The notes below the pieces were generated by a model. That model searched no databases. It was not told the origin of the DNA and saw only the letters and a program-made list of their open reading frames with translations. This document shows positions 43,601 through 54,300 of a DNA stretch of 64,000 bases, in pieces; positions within the stretch are counted from its first letter, which is position 1; every line of letters begins with the position of its first letter. Source of the DNA: Aurelia coerulea. Lineage: Eukaryota > Cnidaria > Scyphozoa > Semaeostomeae > Ulmaridae. The position numbers and the translations under genes were made by a program. The stretch is from NCBI GenBank assembly GCA_039566865.1, contig CM076960.1, positions 17,714,501 through 17,778,500 of the forward strand, read 5' to 3'.

Positions 43601-46600
43601 TACCCTTTGCTTTTTGGCAAAAATAGGCCCATTCTGAAAAACCTGATTTTTGGCCTAAAAGTAAGGCTATACCCTTTGCTTTTTGGCAAAAATAGGCCCA
43701 TTCTGAAAAACCTGATTTTTGGCCTAAAAGTAAGGCTATACCCTTTGCTTTTTGGCAAAAATAGGCCCATTCTGAAAAACCTGATTTTTGGCCTAAAAGT
43801 AAGGCTATACCCTTTGCTTTTTGGCAAAAATAGGCCCATTCTGAAAAACCTGATTTTTGGCCTAAAAGTAAGGCTATACCCTTTGCTTTTTGGCAAAAAT
43901 AGGCCCATTCTGAAAAACCTGATTTTTGGCCTAAAAGTAAGGCTATACCCTTTGCTTTTTGGCAAAAATAGGCCCACCCTTTGCTTTTTGGCAAAAAATA
44001 GGCCCATTCTAAAAAACCTGATTTTTCCTGAAAAACCTGATTTTTGGCCTAAAAGTAAGGCTATACCCTTTGCTTTTTCGCAAAAATAGGCCCATTCTGA
44101 AAAACCTGATTTTTGGCCTAAAAGTAAGGCTATACCCTTTGCTTTTTGGCAAAAATAGGCCCATTCTGAAAAACCTGATTTTTGGCCTAAAAGTAAGGCT
44201 ATACCCTTTGCTTTTTGGCAAAAATAGGCCCATTCTGAAAAACCTGATTTTTGGCCTAAAAGTAAGGCTATACCCTTTGCTTTTTCGCAAAAATAGGCCC
44301 ATTCTGAAAAACCTGATTTTTGGCCTAAAAGTAAGGCTATACCCTTTGCTTTTTGGCAAAAATAGGCCCATTCTGAAAAACCTGATTTTTGGCCTAAAAG
44401 TAAGGCTATACCCTTTGCTTTTTGGCAAAAATAGGCCCATTCTGAAAAACCTGATTTTTGGCCTAAAAGTAAGGCTATACCCTTTGCTTTTTGGCAAAAA
44501 TAGGCCCATTCTGAAAAACCTGATTTTTGGCCTAAAAGTAAGGCTATACCCTTTGCTTTTTGGCAAAAATAGGCCCATTCTGAAAAACCTGATTTTTGGC
44601 CTAAAAGTAAGGCTATACCCTTTGCTTTTTGGCAAAAATAGGCCCATTCTGAAAAACCTGATTTTTGGCCTAGTAGTAAGGCTATACCCTTTGCTTTTTG
44701 GCAAAAATAGGCCCATTCTGAAAAACCTGATTTTTGGCCTAAAAGTAAGGCTATACCCTTTGCTTTTTGGCAAAAATAGGCCCATTCTGAAAAACCTGAT
44801 TTTTGGCCTAAAAGTAAGGCTATACCCTTTGCTTTTTGGCAAAAATAGGCCCATTCTGAAAAACCTGATTTTTGGCCTAAAAGTAAGGCTATACCCTTTG
44901 CTTTTTGGCAAAAATAGGCCCATTCTGAAAAACCTGATTTTTGGCCTAAAAGTAAGGCTATACCCTTTGCTTTTTGGCAAAAATAGGCCCATTCTGAAAA
45001 ACCTGATTTTTGGCCTAAAAGTAAGGCTATACCCTTTACTTTTTGGCAAAAATAGGCCCATCCTGGAAAACCTGATTTTTGGCCTAAAAGTAAGGCTATA
45101 CCCTTTGCTTTTTCGCAAAAATAGGCCCATTCTGAAAAAACCTGATTTTTGGCCTAAAAGTAAGGCTATACCCTTTGCTTTTTGGCAAAAATAGGCCCAT
45201 TCTGAAAAACCTGATTTTTGGCCTAAAAGTAAGGCTATACCCTTTGCTTTTTGGCAAAAATAGGCCCATTCTGAAAAACCTGATTTTTGGCCTAAAAGTA
45301 AGGCTATACCCTTTGCTTTTTGGCAAAAATAGGCCCATTCTGAAAAACCTGATTTTTGGCCTAAAAGTAAGGCTATACCCTTTGCTTTTTGGCAAAAATA
45401 GGCCCATTCTGAAAAACCTGATTTTTGGCCTAAAAGTAAGGCTATACCCTTTGCTTTTTGGCAAAAATAGGCCCATTCTGAAAAACCTGATTTTTGGCCT
45501 AAAAGTAAGGCTATACCCTTTGCTTTTTGCTTTTTGGCAAAAATAGGCCCATTCTGAAAAACCTGATTTTTGGCCTAAAAGTAAGGCTATACCCTTTGCT
45601 TTTTGGCAAAAATAGGCCCATTCTGAAAAACCTGATTTTTGGCCTAAAAGTAAGGCTATACCCTTTGCTTTTTGGCAAAAATAGGCCCATTCTGAAAAAC
45701 CTGATTTTTGGCCTAAAAGTAAGGCTATACCCTTTGCTTTTTGCAAAAATAGGCCCATTCTGAAAAACCTGATTTTTGGCCTAAAAGTAAGGCTATACCC
45801 TTTGCTTTTTGGCAAAAATAGGCCCATTCTGAAAAACCTGATTTTTGGCCTAAAAGTAAGGCTATACCCTTTGCTTTTTGGCAAAAATAGGCCCATTCTG
45901 AAAAACCTGATTTTTGGCCTAAAAGTAAGGCTATACCCTTTGCTTTTTGGCAAAAATAGGCCCATTCTGTAAAACCTGATTTTTGGCCTAAAAGTAAGGC
46001 TATACCCTTTGCTTTTTGGCAAAAATAGGCCCATTCTGAAAAACCTGATTTTTGGCCTAAAAGTAAGGCTATACCCTTTGCTTTTTCGCAAAAATAGGCC
46101 CATTCTGAAAAACCTGATTTTTGGCCTAAAAGTAAGGCTATACCCTTTGCTTTTTGGCAAAAATAGGCCCATTCTGAAAAACCTGATTTTTGGCCTAAAA
46201 GTAAGGCTATACCCTTTGCTTTTTGGCAAAAATAGGCCCATTCTGAAAAACCTGATTTTTGGCCTAAAAGTAAGGCTATACCCTTTGCTTTTTGGCAAAA
46301 ATAGGCCCATTCTGAAAAACCTGATTTTTGGCCTAAAAGTAAGGCTATACCCTTTGCTTTTTGGCAAAAATAGGCCCATTCTGAAAAACCTGATTTTTGG
46401 CCTAAAAGTAAGGCTATACCCTTTGCTTTTTGGCAAAAATAGGCCCATTCTGAAAAACCTGATTTTTGGCCTAAAAGTAAGGCTATACCCTTTGCTTTTT
46501 GGCAAAAATAGGCCCATTCTGAAAAACCAGATTTTTGGCCTAAAAGTAAGGCTATACCCTTTGCTTTTTGGCAAAAATAGGCCCATTCTGAAAAACCTGA

Positions 46601-48395
46601 TTTTTTTGCCTAAAAGTAAGGCTATACCCTTTGCTTTTTGGCAAAAATAGGCCCATTCTGAAAAACCTGATTTTTGGCCTAAAAGTAAGGCTATACCCTT
46701 TGCTTTTTGGCAAAAATAGGCCCATTCTGAAAAACCTGATTTTTGGCCTAAAAGTAAGGCTATACCCTTTGCTTTTTGGCAAAAATAGGCCCATTCTGAA
46801 AAACCTGATTTTTGGCCTAAAAGTAAGGCTATACCCTTTGCTTTTTGGCAAAAATAGGCCCATTCTGAAAAACCTGATTTTTGGCCTAAAAGTAAGGCTA
46901 TACCCTTTGCTTTTTGGCAAAAATAGGCCCATTCTGAAAAACCTGATTTTTGGCCTAAAAGTAAGGCTATACCCTTTGCTTTTTGGCAAAAATAGGCCCA
47001 TTCTGAAAAACCTGATTTTTGGCCTAAAAGTAAGGCTATACCCTTTGCTTTTTGGCAAAAATAGGCCCATTCTGAAAAACCTGATTTTTGGCCTAAAAGT
47101 AAGGCTATACCCTTTGCTTTTTGGCAAAAATAGGCCCATTCTGAAAAACCTGATTTTTGGCCTAAAAGTAAGGCTATACCCTTTGCTTTTTCGCAAAAAT
47201 AGGCCCATTCTGAAAACCTGATTTTTGGCCTAAAAGTAAGGCTATACCCTTTGCTTTTTGGCAAAAATAGGCCCATTCTGAAAAACCTGATTTTTGGCCT
47301 AAAAGTAAGGCTATACCCTTTGCTTTTTGGTAAAAATAGGCCCATTCTGAAAAACCTGATTTTTGGCCTAAAAGTAAGGCTATACCCTTTGCTTTTTGGC
47401 AAAAATAGGCCCATTCTGAAAAACCTGATTTTTGGCCTAAAAGTAAGGCTATACCCTTTGCTTTTTGGCAAAAATAGGCCCATTCTGAAAAACCTGATTT
47501 TTGGCCTAAAAGTAAGGCTATACCCTTTGCTTTTTGGCAAAAATAGGCCCATTCTGAAAAACCTGATTTTTGGCCTAAAAGTAAGGCTATACCCTTTGCT
47601 TTTTGGCAAAAATAGGCCCATTCTGAAAAACCTGATTTTTGGCCTAAAAGTAAGGCTATACCCTTTGCTTTTTGGCAAAAATAGGCCCATTCTGAAAAAC
47701 CTGATTTTTGGCCTAAAAGTAAGGCTATACCCTTTGCTTTTTCGCAAAAATAGGCCCATTCTGAAAAACCTGATTTTTGGCCTAAAAGTAAGGCTATACC
47801 CTTTGCTTTTTGGCAAAAATAGGCCCATTCTGAAAAACCTGATTTTTGGCCTAAAAGTAAGGCTATACCCTTTGCTTTTTCGCAAAAATAGGCCCATTCT
47901 GAAAAACCTGATTTTTGGCCTAAAAGTAAGGCTATACCCTTTGCTTTTTGGCAAAAATAGGCCCATTCTGAAAAACCTGATTTTTGGCCTAAAAGTAAGG
48001 CTATACCCTTTGCTTTTTCGCAAAAATAGGCCCATTCTGAAAAACCTGATTTTTGGCCTAAAAGTAAGGCTATACCCTTTGCTTTTTGGCAAAAATAGGC
48101 CCATTCTGAAAAACCTGATTTTTGGCCTAAAAGTAAGGCTATACCCTTTTCTTTTTCGCAAAAATAGGCCCATCCTGAAAAACCTGATTTTTGGCCTAAA
48201 AGTAAGGCTATACCCTTTGCTTTTTGGCAAAAATAGGCCCATTCTGAAAAACCTGATTTTTGGCCTAAAAGTAAGGCTATACCTTTTGCTTTTTGGCAAA
48301 AATAGGCCCATTCTGAAATGCCTGATTTTTGGCCAAAAAGAAAGGCTATACCTTTTGCTTTTTTTGCAAAAATAGGCCCATTCTGACAAAGCCTG
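40700..48395. repeat. 69-bp satellite array, about 110 tandem copies
   Basis: A head-to-tail array of a 69-bp unit. Its consensus contains CTGAAAAACCTGATTTTTGG, CCTAAAAGTAAGGCTATACC, CTTTGCTTTTTGGCAAAAAT and AGGCCCATT in order. Central units are nearly identical; recurring single-base variants are GG to CG before CAAAA, and CCC to CAC or CCT. The outer units decay gradually: at about 40500-40720 only words such as GCCTATTTTTCATG and AAGGTAAGCC remain, and past 48300 units break up. As 69 is a multiple of 3 and the unit lacks stops in several frames, long open frames up to about 1100 codons appear on both strands; these are artefacts of periodicity, not genes. Small indels near 43980-44030, 45130, 45525, 45745, 46605 and 47213 shift the frame. 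Confidence 0.97.
47700..48170. repeat. 138-bp higher-order dimer inside the satellite
   Basis: Units alternate strictly between TTTTTCGCAAAA and TTTTTGGCAAAA over seven successive units (CG near 47742, 47880, 48018 and 48156; GG between). This points to local amplification of a two-unit block near the eIF4E-facing edge. Confidence 0.8.
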
Positions 48396-49665
48396 TAGCC
48401 TTGATTTTCTGTGTAAAATGAGCACTTTCAAAATCAAAGTCAGTCGCTTTTAGCGAAATTTCTACAGCCTTACTTTTCGAGCAAGAATGTGTTCTTCTAA
48501 AAATACGAAAAAATAAGAGCAAAGAAGAGAAAATGACAAACATTTTTGGCCAGGGAACATAAGCAGAGACAAACATTTTCATCACACATTAAACACATAA
48601 TGGCACTAATTTCTTTTGTCTACTTCCATCAAACTACAACACACAACAACTAACTATTTCGAAGCGGCGAAGTATCCATATGTAAGCTCACTTTAAAAAA
48701 CACAAATAGGCGATATTTCCTTGCGATTTTTGCCTTACAGTTCTGACAAGTAGGACATCACAAAGGCAATGGCATGTCAAAGAAGCTTAAAACAGTAGCC
48801 AAAAATCAGCCAAAAATATGAAAATAAAGGATCCCTTAAAAGAAATCAGAAAATGAAACAACTGACGCTACATATTGTGCAATCGTATAGGAACCAACGA
48901 TGACTCTGGGACGGGAGTTATACCTTTCTAAGTAGACAGAAGAAACACGAAAACCAACCAAAATACAAGTAAATTTTGATAGGATCGTTCCATATCTTCT
49001 AACGATAATGGAGCTTCTCAAAATTCAATTTCGATGTTCCAAAATTCGTTCCGTGTATCGGTAACACCATATGGATACTTCATAGCCAAAGGCACATAAA
49101 CACCTGCTTAACGAAAATCGTTAATATGATACTGAAATTAGAACCCAAAACTTTCCAGAGCCTGTTGCAAAACTTTGTTGCCACCAAGGAACGATTGAAA
49201 AGCAGCCGCTGACTGCTTCCAACGGAGCTATAGCACCTAGAACATTTTCGGTTTTAGTGCGTTTCGTATCTCTTGAATAAAATATGGCCTCAAAATCAGG
49301 ACAAGTAGTTATTGACTTGAAACACAACTTTTGAAATTGATAGAAGATTGATTACACTCGACAGTCTTCAAAGAAAATCGCAGAATAAGATTCGAAAAGT
49401 TGGTAATAAACATGTGAATTATTTGAATTTAGCAAAGCAGGCCCCGATTCGCTCCCAATTAGATGTAAACGGAGACTGTTTTGTCTTCCTTGGTGGAATA
49501 ACAAACAATAGCAGGAGACTCTACGAGACCCACTTCAATGAAAAAAACAGCAACAAATTTAATGCATACAAGACATTTCAAGCTTACAGACTGATTTTGC
49601 CACCATGCACTTGCCTGAAAAGTACCAGTGAACTATACAGGGTATTTCAGAAAAAAACGCAACCC

Positions 49666-49851
49666 AATAAACCTTTTAGCTATTCTGAAAGGAATCAGAA
49701 TCGAACGAAATTTTGCTACATTTTATAGAATTTTCGAATGTGCACAATAGTGATAGAAGCTCTAACGCCACTCGATCGAACGTCGCGTATGACAATGTAT
49801 AAAAACAACGCTCGATCCAGGCCCTTTTGTAGAATAGCTAAAATGTCTATT
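49666..49851. mobile_element. MITE family B copy, nested
   Basis: AATAAACCTTTTAGC to GCTAAAATGTCTATT with AACGCCACTCGATCGAAC inside. It begins 28 bp from the left end of the surrounding element. Confidence 0.82.
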
Positions 49852-50093
49852 ATAAATGAAACTGTTGAAAACATGATTTGAGTAGATTGAATATATAACA
49901 TCTGAAAGTACTATCTTTCTTGTATCTAATGATATGAAGTTTGAATACATCGATGGAATCTTTTATCATTTAATTGATATTTTAGTACATATGGCTGATT
50001 TCAAACGCAGCATGCTGTAAGAGCAAAATCAATGCCTTTTCGGCATCTGAAATAAGCCATATATAGTAAATGCAAATTTAGTGGTGAATAATT

Positions 50094-50252
50094 CAATAGA
50101 CGATTGCGTTAAAGATGGCGGTGAGGAATTTTTCCAAGATGCACTGCGTTCTTTAATCGAATTCCTATAGAATCGTTAAAGAATCTTTATTAGAATGCAA
50201 TGCATTTTGGTAGAAAATTCCTCACCGCCATCTTTAGTGCAATCGTCTATTG
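50094..50252. mobile_element. 159-bp palindromic MITE, nested
   Basis: CAATAGACGATTGCGTTAAA and GATGGCGGTGAGGAATTTT are repeated inverted at the right (AAAATTCCTCACCGCCATC, GCAATCGTCTATTG). Short, nearly perfect foldback. Confidence 0.82.
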
Positions 50253-51303
50253 ATACGCCCAACCTGGATGCCACTGGAAAGAAGATAGATTGCACTTTCA
50301 AATCCTCAAATTGATTCAAATATCATCGTTTCCTGAAAAATCTCAAATAAAGATGAGTTGCATTTTTTCTGAAACACATTGTATATGTTCACAGTTAAAC
50401 ATCCATTGCTATCCATAAGCCTAAGAATGCCAAATAAATGCGAACGAATGGAACCAGAAACGACTTTTAAATGATATGAAATTAGATTTGCGATAACGCC
50501 AAATTCCTTTGCAAAACACTTGTATTGTTGTTATTCCCGGGCATTTGCAGGGGACATCTAATTCGAGACAGACTATATGCATGTTCACAATTAAACAATC
50601 ATTTCTAACCATAAGTCCATGAGGGCCAAATGAAAAGCGAACAAACTAAAGGATCACGGTTAGCCATGGATCTTTAAAGAATAATACTACAGCAAAATTT
50701 AGGTGAGAGGTAGCGAGGAAGATTTCTTCAATAACCCCAAAATTGAGCATTACATTCAAGCATTAAATTTAGGTTCGCGAGCATTGATTGGCGTTTGTTA
50801 AACGATTTCTCATCTTTGGAGATTACACATAATATACACTCTGTATTTCGGACATTTCTTATCAGGCTACCGATAGTGAATGCCGATAGTGAACGCTTTG
50901 AATCTATTTCATTTCAAATATCAGATCTATTTGTTGGCAATTCTAATCCTAACAAATTTATACGGTTACGTAATCTTAATACTAGTACGTTTAAATCACA
51001 TATGAGCTTGGAAACATATTATTTTTATTGCAAAACGGGACAAACATTCAAAGACAGATTCTAACTTTGCATGGATAGATAAGTTATTTTAACCAAAGAA
51101 GTCATGGTCTTTAAGAACTGTTTTGTTTCCAGTAATCCTAAATTCCACTCAAGATGGCAATATATGTCAACTGTCATGGCATTTTAATGATCATCTTGAA
51201 AATTGTTGTTCTTATGGAACACCAGAAGAAGAGTCTTTGTTTTCTTGTGTTACCCATTCATTAAGAATTTCTAGCACTTTTAGCCAGCTATCAATAAGTT
51301 CTA

Positions 51304-54300
51304 CTATAAAGTGTACCTGTTCTTGGCCGTTGAGCCTGTTTTGCCAGCTGTATCTACGTGTGACTGAAATAAAGATAAAGAACGTTGAAGGCCGACATTT
51401 TATCAAACTACCGGGTCGGGTGTCCCAGGCAGAGAAAAGTACAGGGTGTCCCAAAAAAATTTAGCCCCGTTTGTCTGAAGATTGCGACAAAATGCCAAAA
51501 GATTCTCGCCAAACTTTTGCATGATGGTGCTCTTCAGATGTTCAATTAAAGTTTGCCACCATCCCCGCAAAAATCCGTTAAAAATGACGAAGCTATGACC
51601 TTCAGAAGACCAAATTTGCCTGATCACTGAAACCAGCGGTCGGCCATTTTGTCTTACTATTTTACAGCGATAAATAGCTTTATGAAATGAAAATGAAACA
51701 GCAGCCTCCAATGTCATAGCTCTCGTGAAAGTTCCGATAATCCTCGGAGAGTTCTACTATTTCTAACCTCAAAGAAATTATTTCTTACCTCAGGTGAAGA
51801 TACTTATCAATGCAAAATAGTAGAAAAATGGCCGACTGCTGGTTTCAGTCGTCAGGCAAATTTGGTCTTCTGAAGGTCGTAGCTTCATCATTTTTCAACA
51901 GATTTTTGCGGGGATGGTGGCAAACTTTAATTGAACATCTGAAGAGCACCATCATGCAAAAGTTTGGCGAGAATCTTTTGCCGTTTTGTCGCAATCTTCA
52001 GACAAACGGGGCACAATTTTTTTGGGACACCCTGTATACAGATTTGGTTGGGTCCAGCGATGAGAATTTGGCTTCAATCAATGGCTAATTAATTTCAAAA
52101 TGCTCCTTGATAGTTAACTTGAATTGAGATACCTCATTTGTTAATAATGGTGTTTGCAGTGGGGAGATATTTATCTTGAAAGCTCAAAACCGGCCTCCAT
52201 GTCAAAACCAGAGCTTTGGCCCTTTGGCCAAGCAAATTCCTGAAGCACATCAAACTTTAAAACTCAAATTAAAGAAAAATGAAAAAGGGTTAAATTGGTG
52301 GCATACAGAATATGATATGATCTTCGTTTTGTCGTTTTATCAAAGTACCTTAAAGGCATTGAGTCCATATAAATAGCTGAGCGTTAACACTATCCTGAAT
52401 TTTGCTGACAAACTGCTGATGGCCCTTTGTTATTGCATAATAGTGCCAAAGTCATTAGCAGTGGAAAGCAAAGGCTTCTTAATCCTCGCATTATCCTCAG
52501 GAATTTCTTTGGTTTATTTTCAATAGCAATTAAATCACAACTTTTGATTTATGATTGAAAAGAAGTTGATATTGGTCATGAGAGCGCGATTTATGCGGAC
52601 TCAATGCCTTTAAGCTCCTTTCGAGGCATTAAATAAATGGAAGACATATTTTTCTGAATATACTATGGATCCAATACCACCACTGCGGCAGTCGCGTTAC
52701 TCTCTTCGCAAGCAGGATGCCATCGGGCGAATAAGGGCAAGGACAGAAAAATTTCAATCTAGCTTCTATCCTCATTGCTTATCTGAATGGAATAAGCTTG
52801 ATCCAGAAATTAGACTTGCACCATCTATTGCTGCTTTTAAGACAAAGCTGCTATCCAAGATTCGTCCCCTCCCTAAAACTGTCTTTCGAATACACGACCC
52901 AAAAGGACTATCGAATCTTACCCAACTAAGAGTTGGTCGCAGTAAATTGAATTTTCACAAATTCAAACACAATTTCAAAGATACTATTAACCCAATGTGT
53001 CCCACAAACGATGGCATTGAGGATACGGAACACTTCTTGTTGCTCTGCCCTTCATTTGAAGTACCACGTAGAGATCTTCTCGCTGGAGTTTCTGCTTTAT
53101 TACGACCACTTGGACATACCAATCTTCCAAACGATTTTCTAATGCAGATTTTATTGTATGGTGATAAAGATTTTACTGATGTTATCAATAAAGATATACT
53201 TTTGCTAACTCTCCGCTTTATCCATCAAACTGGTCGGTTTGATTAGGAATTTAAAACTCAGCCGTAAGTCACACAACCACCACGTCCCCATTTTAATGTA
53301 ATGTTCCTTCTTTTTTTCTAAGTAGTAGTAGCTGTAGTAGTAGTCACGTGTAGCTTTATGTGCTATTTTTGTTTCCAGTAGTCATGTTTAGTGTGATGTT
53401 CGTATTTTCTGTTTTATGTTGCCATGCGGTAGACGTGTTTTCGCTCCAAATGGCATTGTTTAAGTAGTAGGGTAGAGTATTTTGTAAGTAGTGTGTATTG
53501 GTAATATGTATTGTAAGCTTTTATTGGAATGTAAAAAAAAAAAAAGAAATTGTCTTTATGTGCTATTTTTGTTTCCAGTAGTCATGTTTAGTGTGATGTT
53601 CGTATTTTCTGTTTTATGTTGCCATGCGGTAGACGTGTTTTCGCTCCAAATGGCATTGTTTAAGTAGTAGGGTAGAGTATTTTGTAAGTAGTGTGTATTG
53701 GTAATATGTATTGTAAGCTTTTATTGGAATGTAAAAAAAAAAAAAAAGAAATTGTCTTTATGTGCTATTTTTGTTTCCAGTAGTCATGTTTAGTGTGATG
53801 TTCGTATTTTCTGATTTATGTTGCCATGCGGTAGACGTGTTTTCGCTCCAAATGGCATTGTTTAAGTAGTAGGGTAGAGTATTTTGTAAGTAGTGTGTAT
53901 TGGTAATATGTATTGTAAGCTTTTATTGGAATGTAAAAAAAAAAAAAAAAGAAATTGTCTTTATGTGCTAGTTTTGTTTCCAGTAGTCATGTTTAGTGTG
54001 ATGTTCGTATTTTCTGTTTTATGTTGCCATGCGGTAGACGTGTTTTCGCTCCAAATGGCATTGTTTAAGTAGTAGGGTAGAGTATTTTGTAAGTAGTGTG
54101 TATTGGTAATATGTATTGTAAGCTTTTATTGGAATGTAAAAAAAAAAAAGAAAAGAAATTGTCTTTATGTGCTATTTTTGTTTCCAGTAGTCATGTTTAG
54201 TGTGATGTTCGTATTTTCTGTTTTATGTTGCCATGCGGTAGACGTGTTTTCGCTCCAAATGGCATTGTTTAAGTAGTAGGGTAGAGTATTTTATAAGTAG

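Larger units (their letters stand above)
49638..50383. mobile_element. Element with CAGGGTATTTCAGAAAAAA ends, host of two MITEs
   Basis: Left CAGGGTATTTCAGAAAAAAA followed by CGCAACC; right GTTGCATTTTTTCTGAAACA is the inverse. TA lies at both borders. Inside are a family B MITE (49666-49851) and a 159-bp palindrome (50094-50252). Confidence 0.65.
48396..51303. other. Intergenic region between satellite and eIF4E 3' end
   Basis: No gene was recognised. Open frames at 49348-49640 (about 95 codons before it enters a transposon) and 50795-51064 have no family features that I can identify. The region holds one mariner-like element with two nested MITEs, and a diverged direct repeat (TTCACARTTAAACA...ATAAG) at about 50389 and 50582. 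A TTTAAT at 51182-51187 would be ATTAAA on the - strand, a possible eIF4E poly(A) signal. Confidence 0.6.

Noticed and set aside
40700..48395. CRISPR array
   Set aside because: There are no unique spacers; the whole 69-bp unit repeats, and the context is a spliced animal genome.
41251..48437. Very long open frames (373-1113 codons) on both strands in the satellite
   Set aside because: They are mirror products of a 69-bp (23-codon) unit without stops in several frames. Frames on opposite strands overlap fully and break at indels between units; no non-repetitive domain is attached.
51403..52088. Two mirror-image frames of about 100 codons
   Set aside because: They read the two arms of the same TA-flanked palindrome; no transposase motif.
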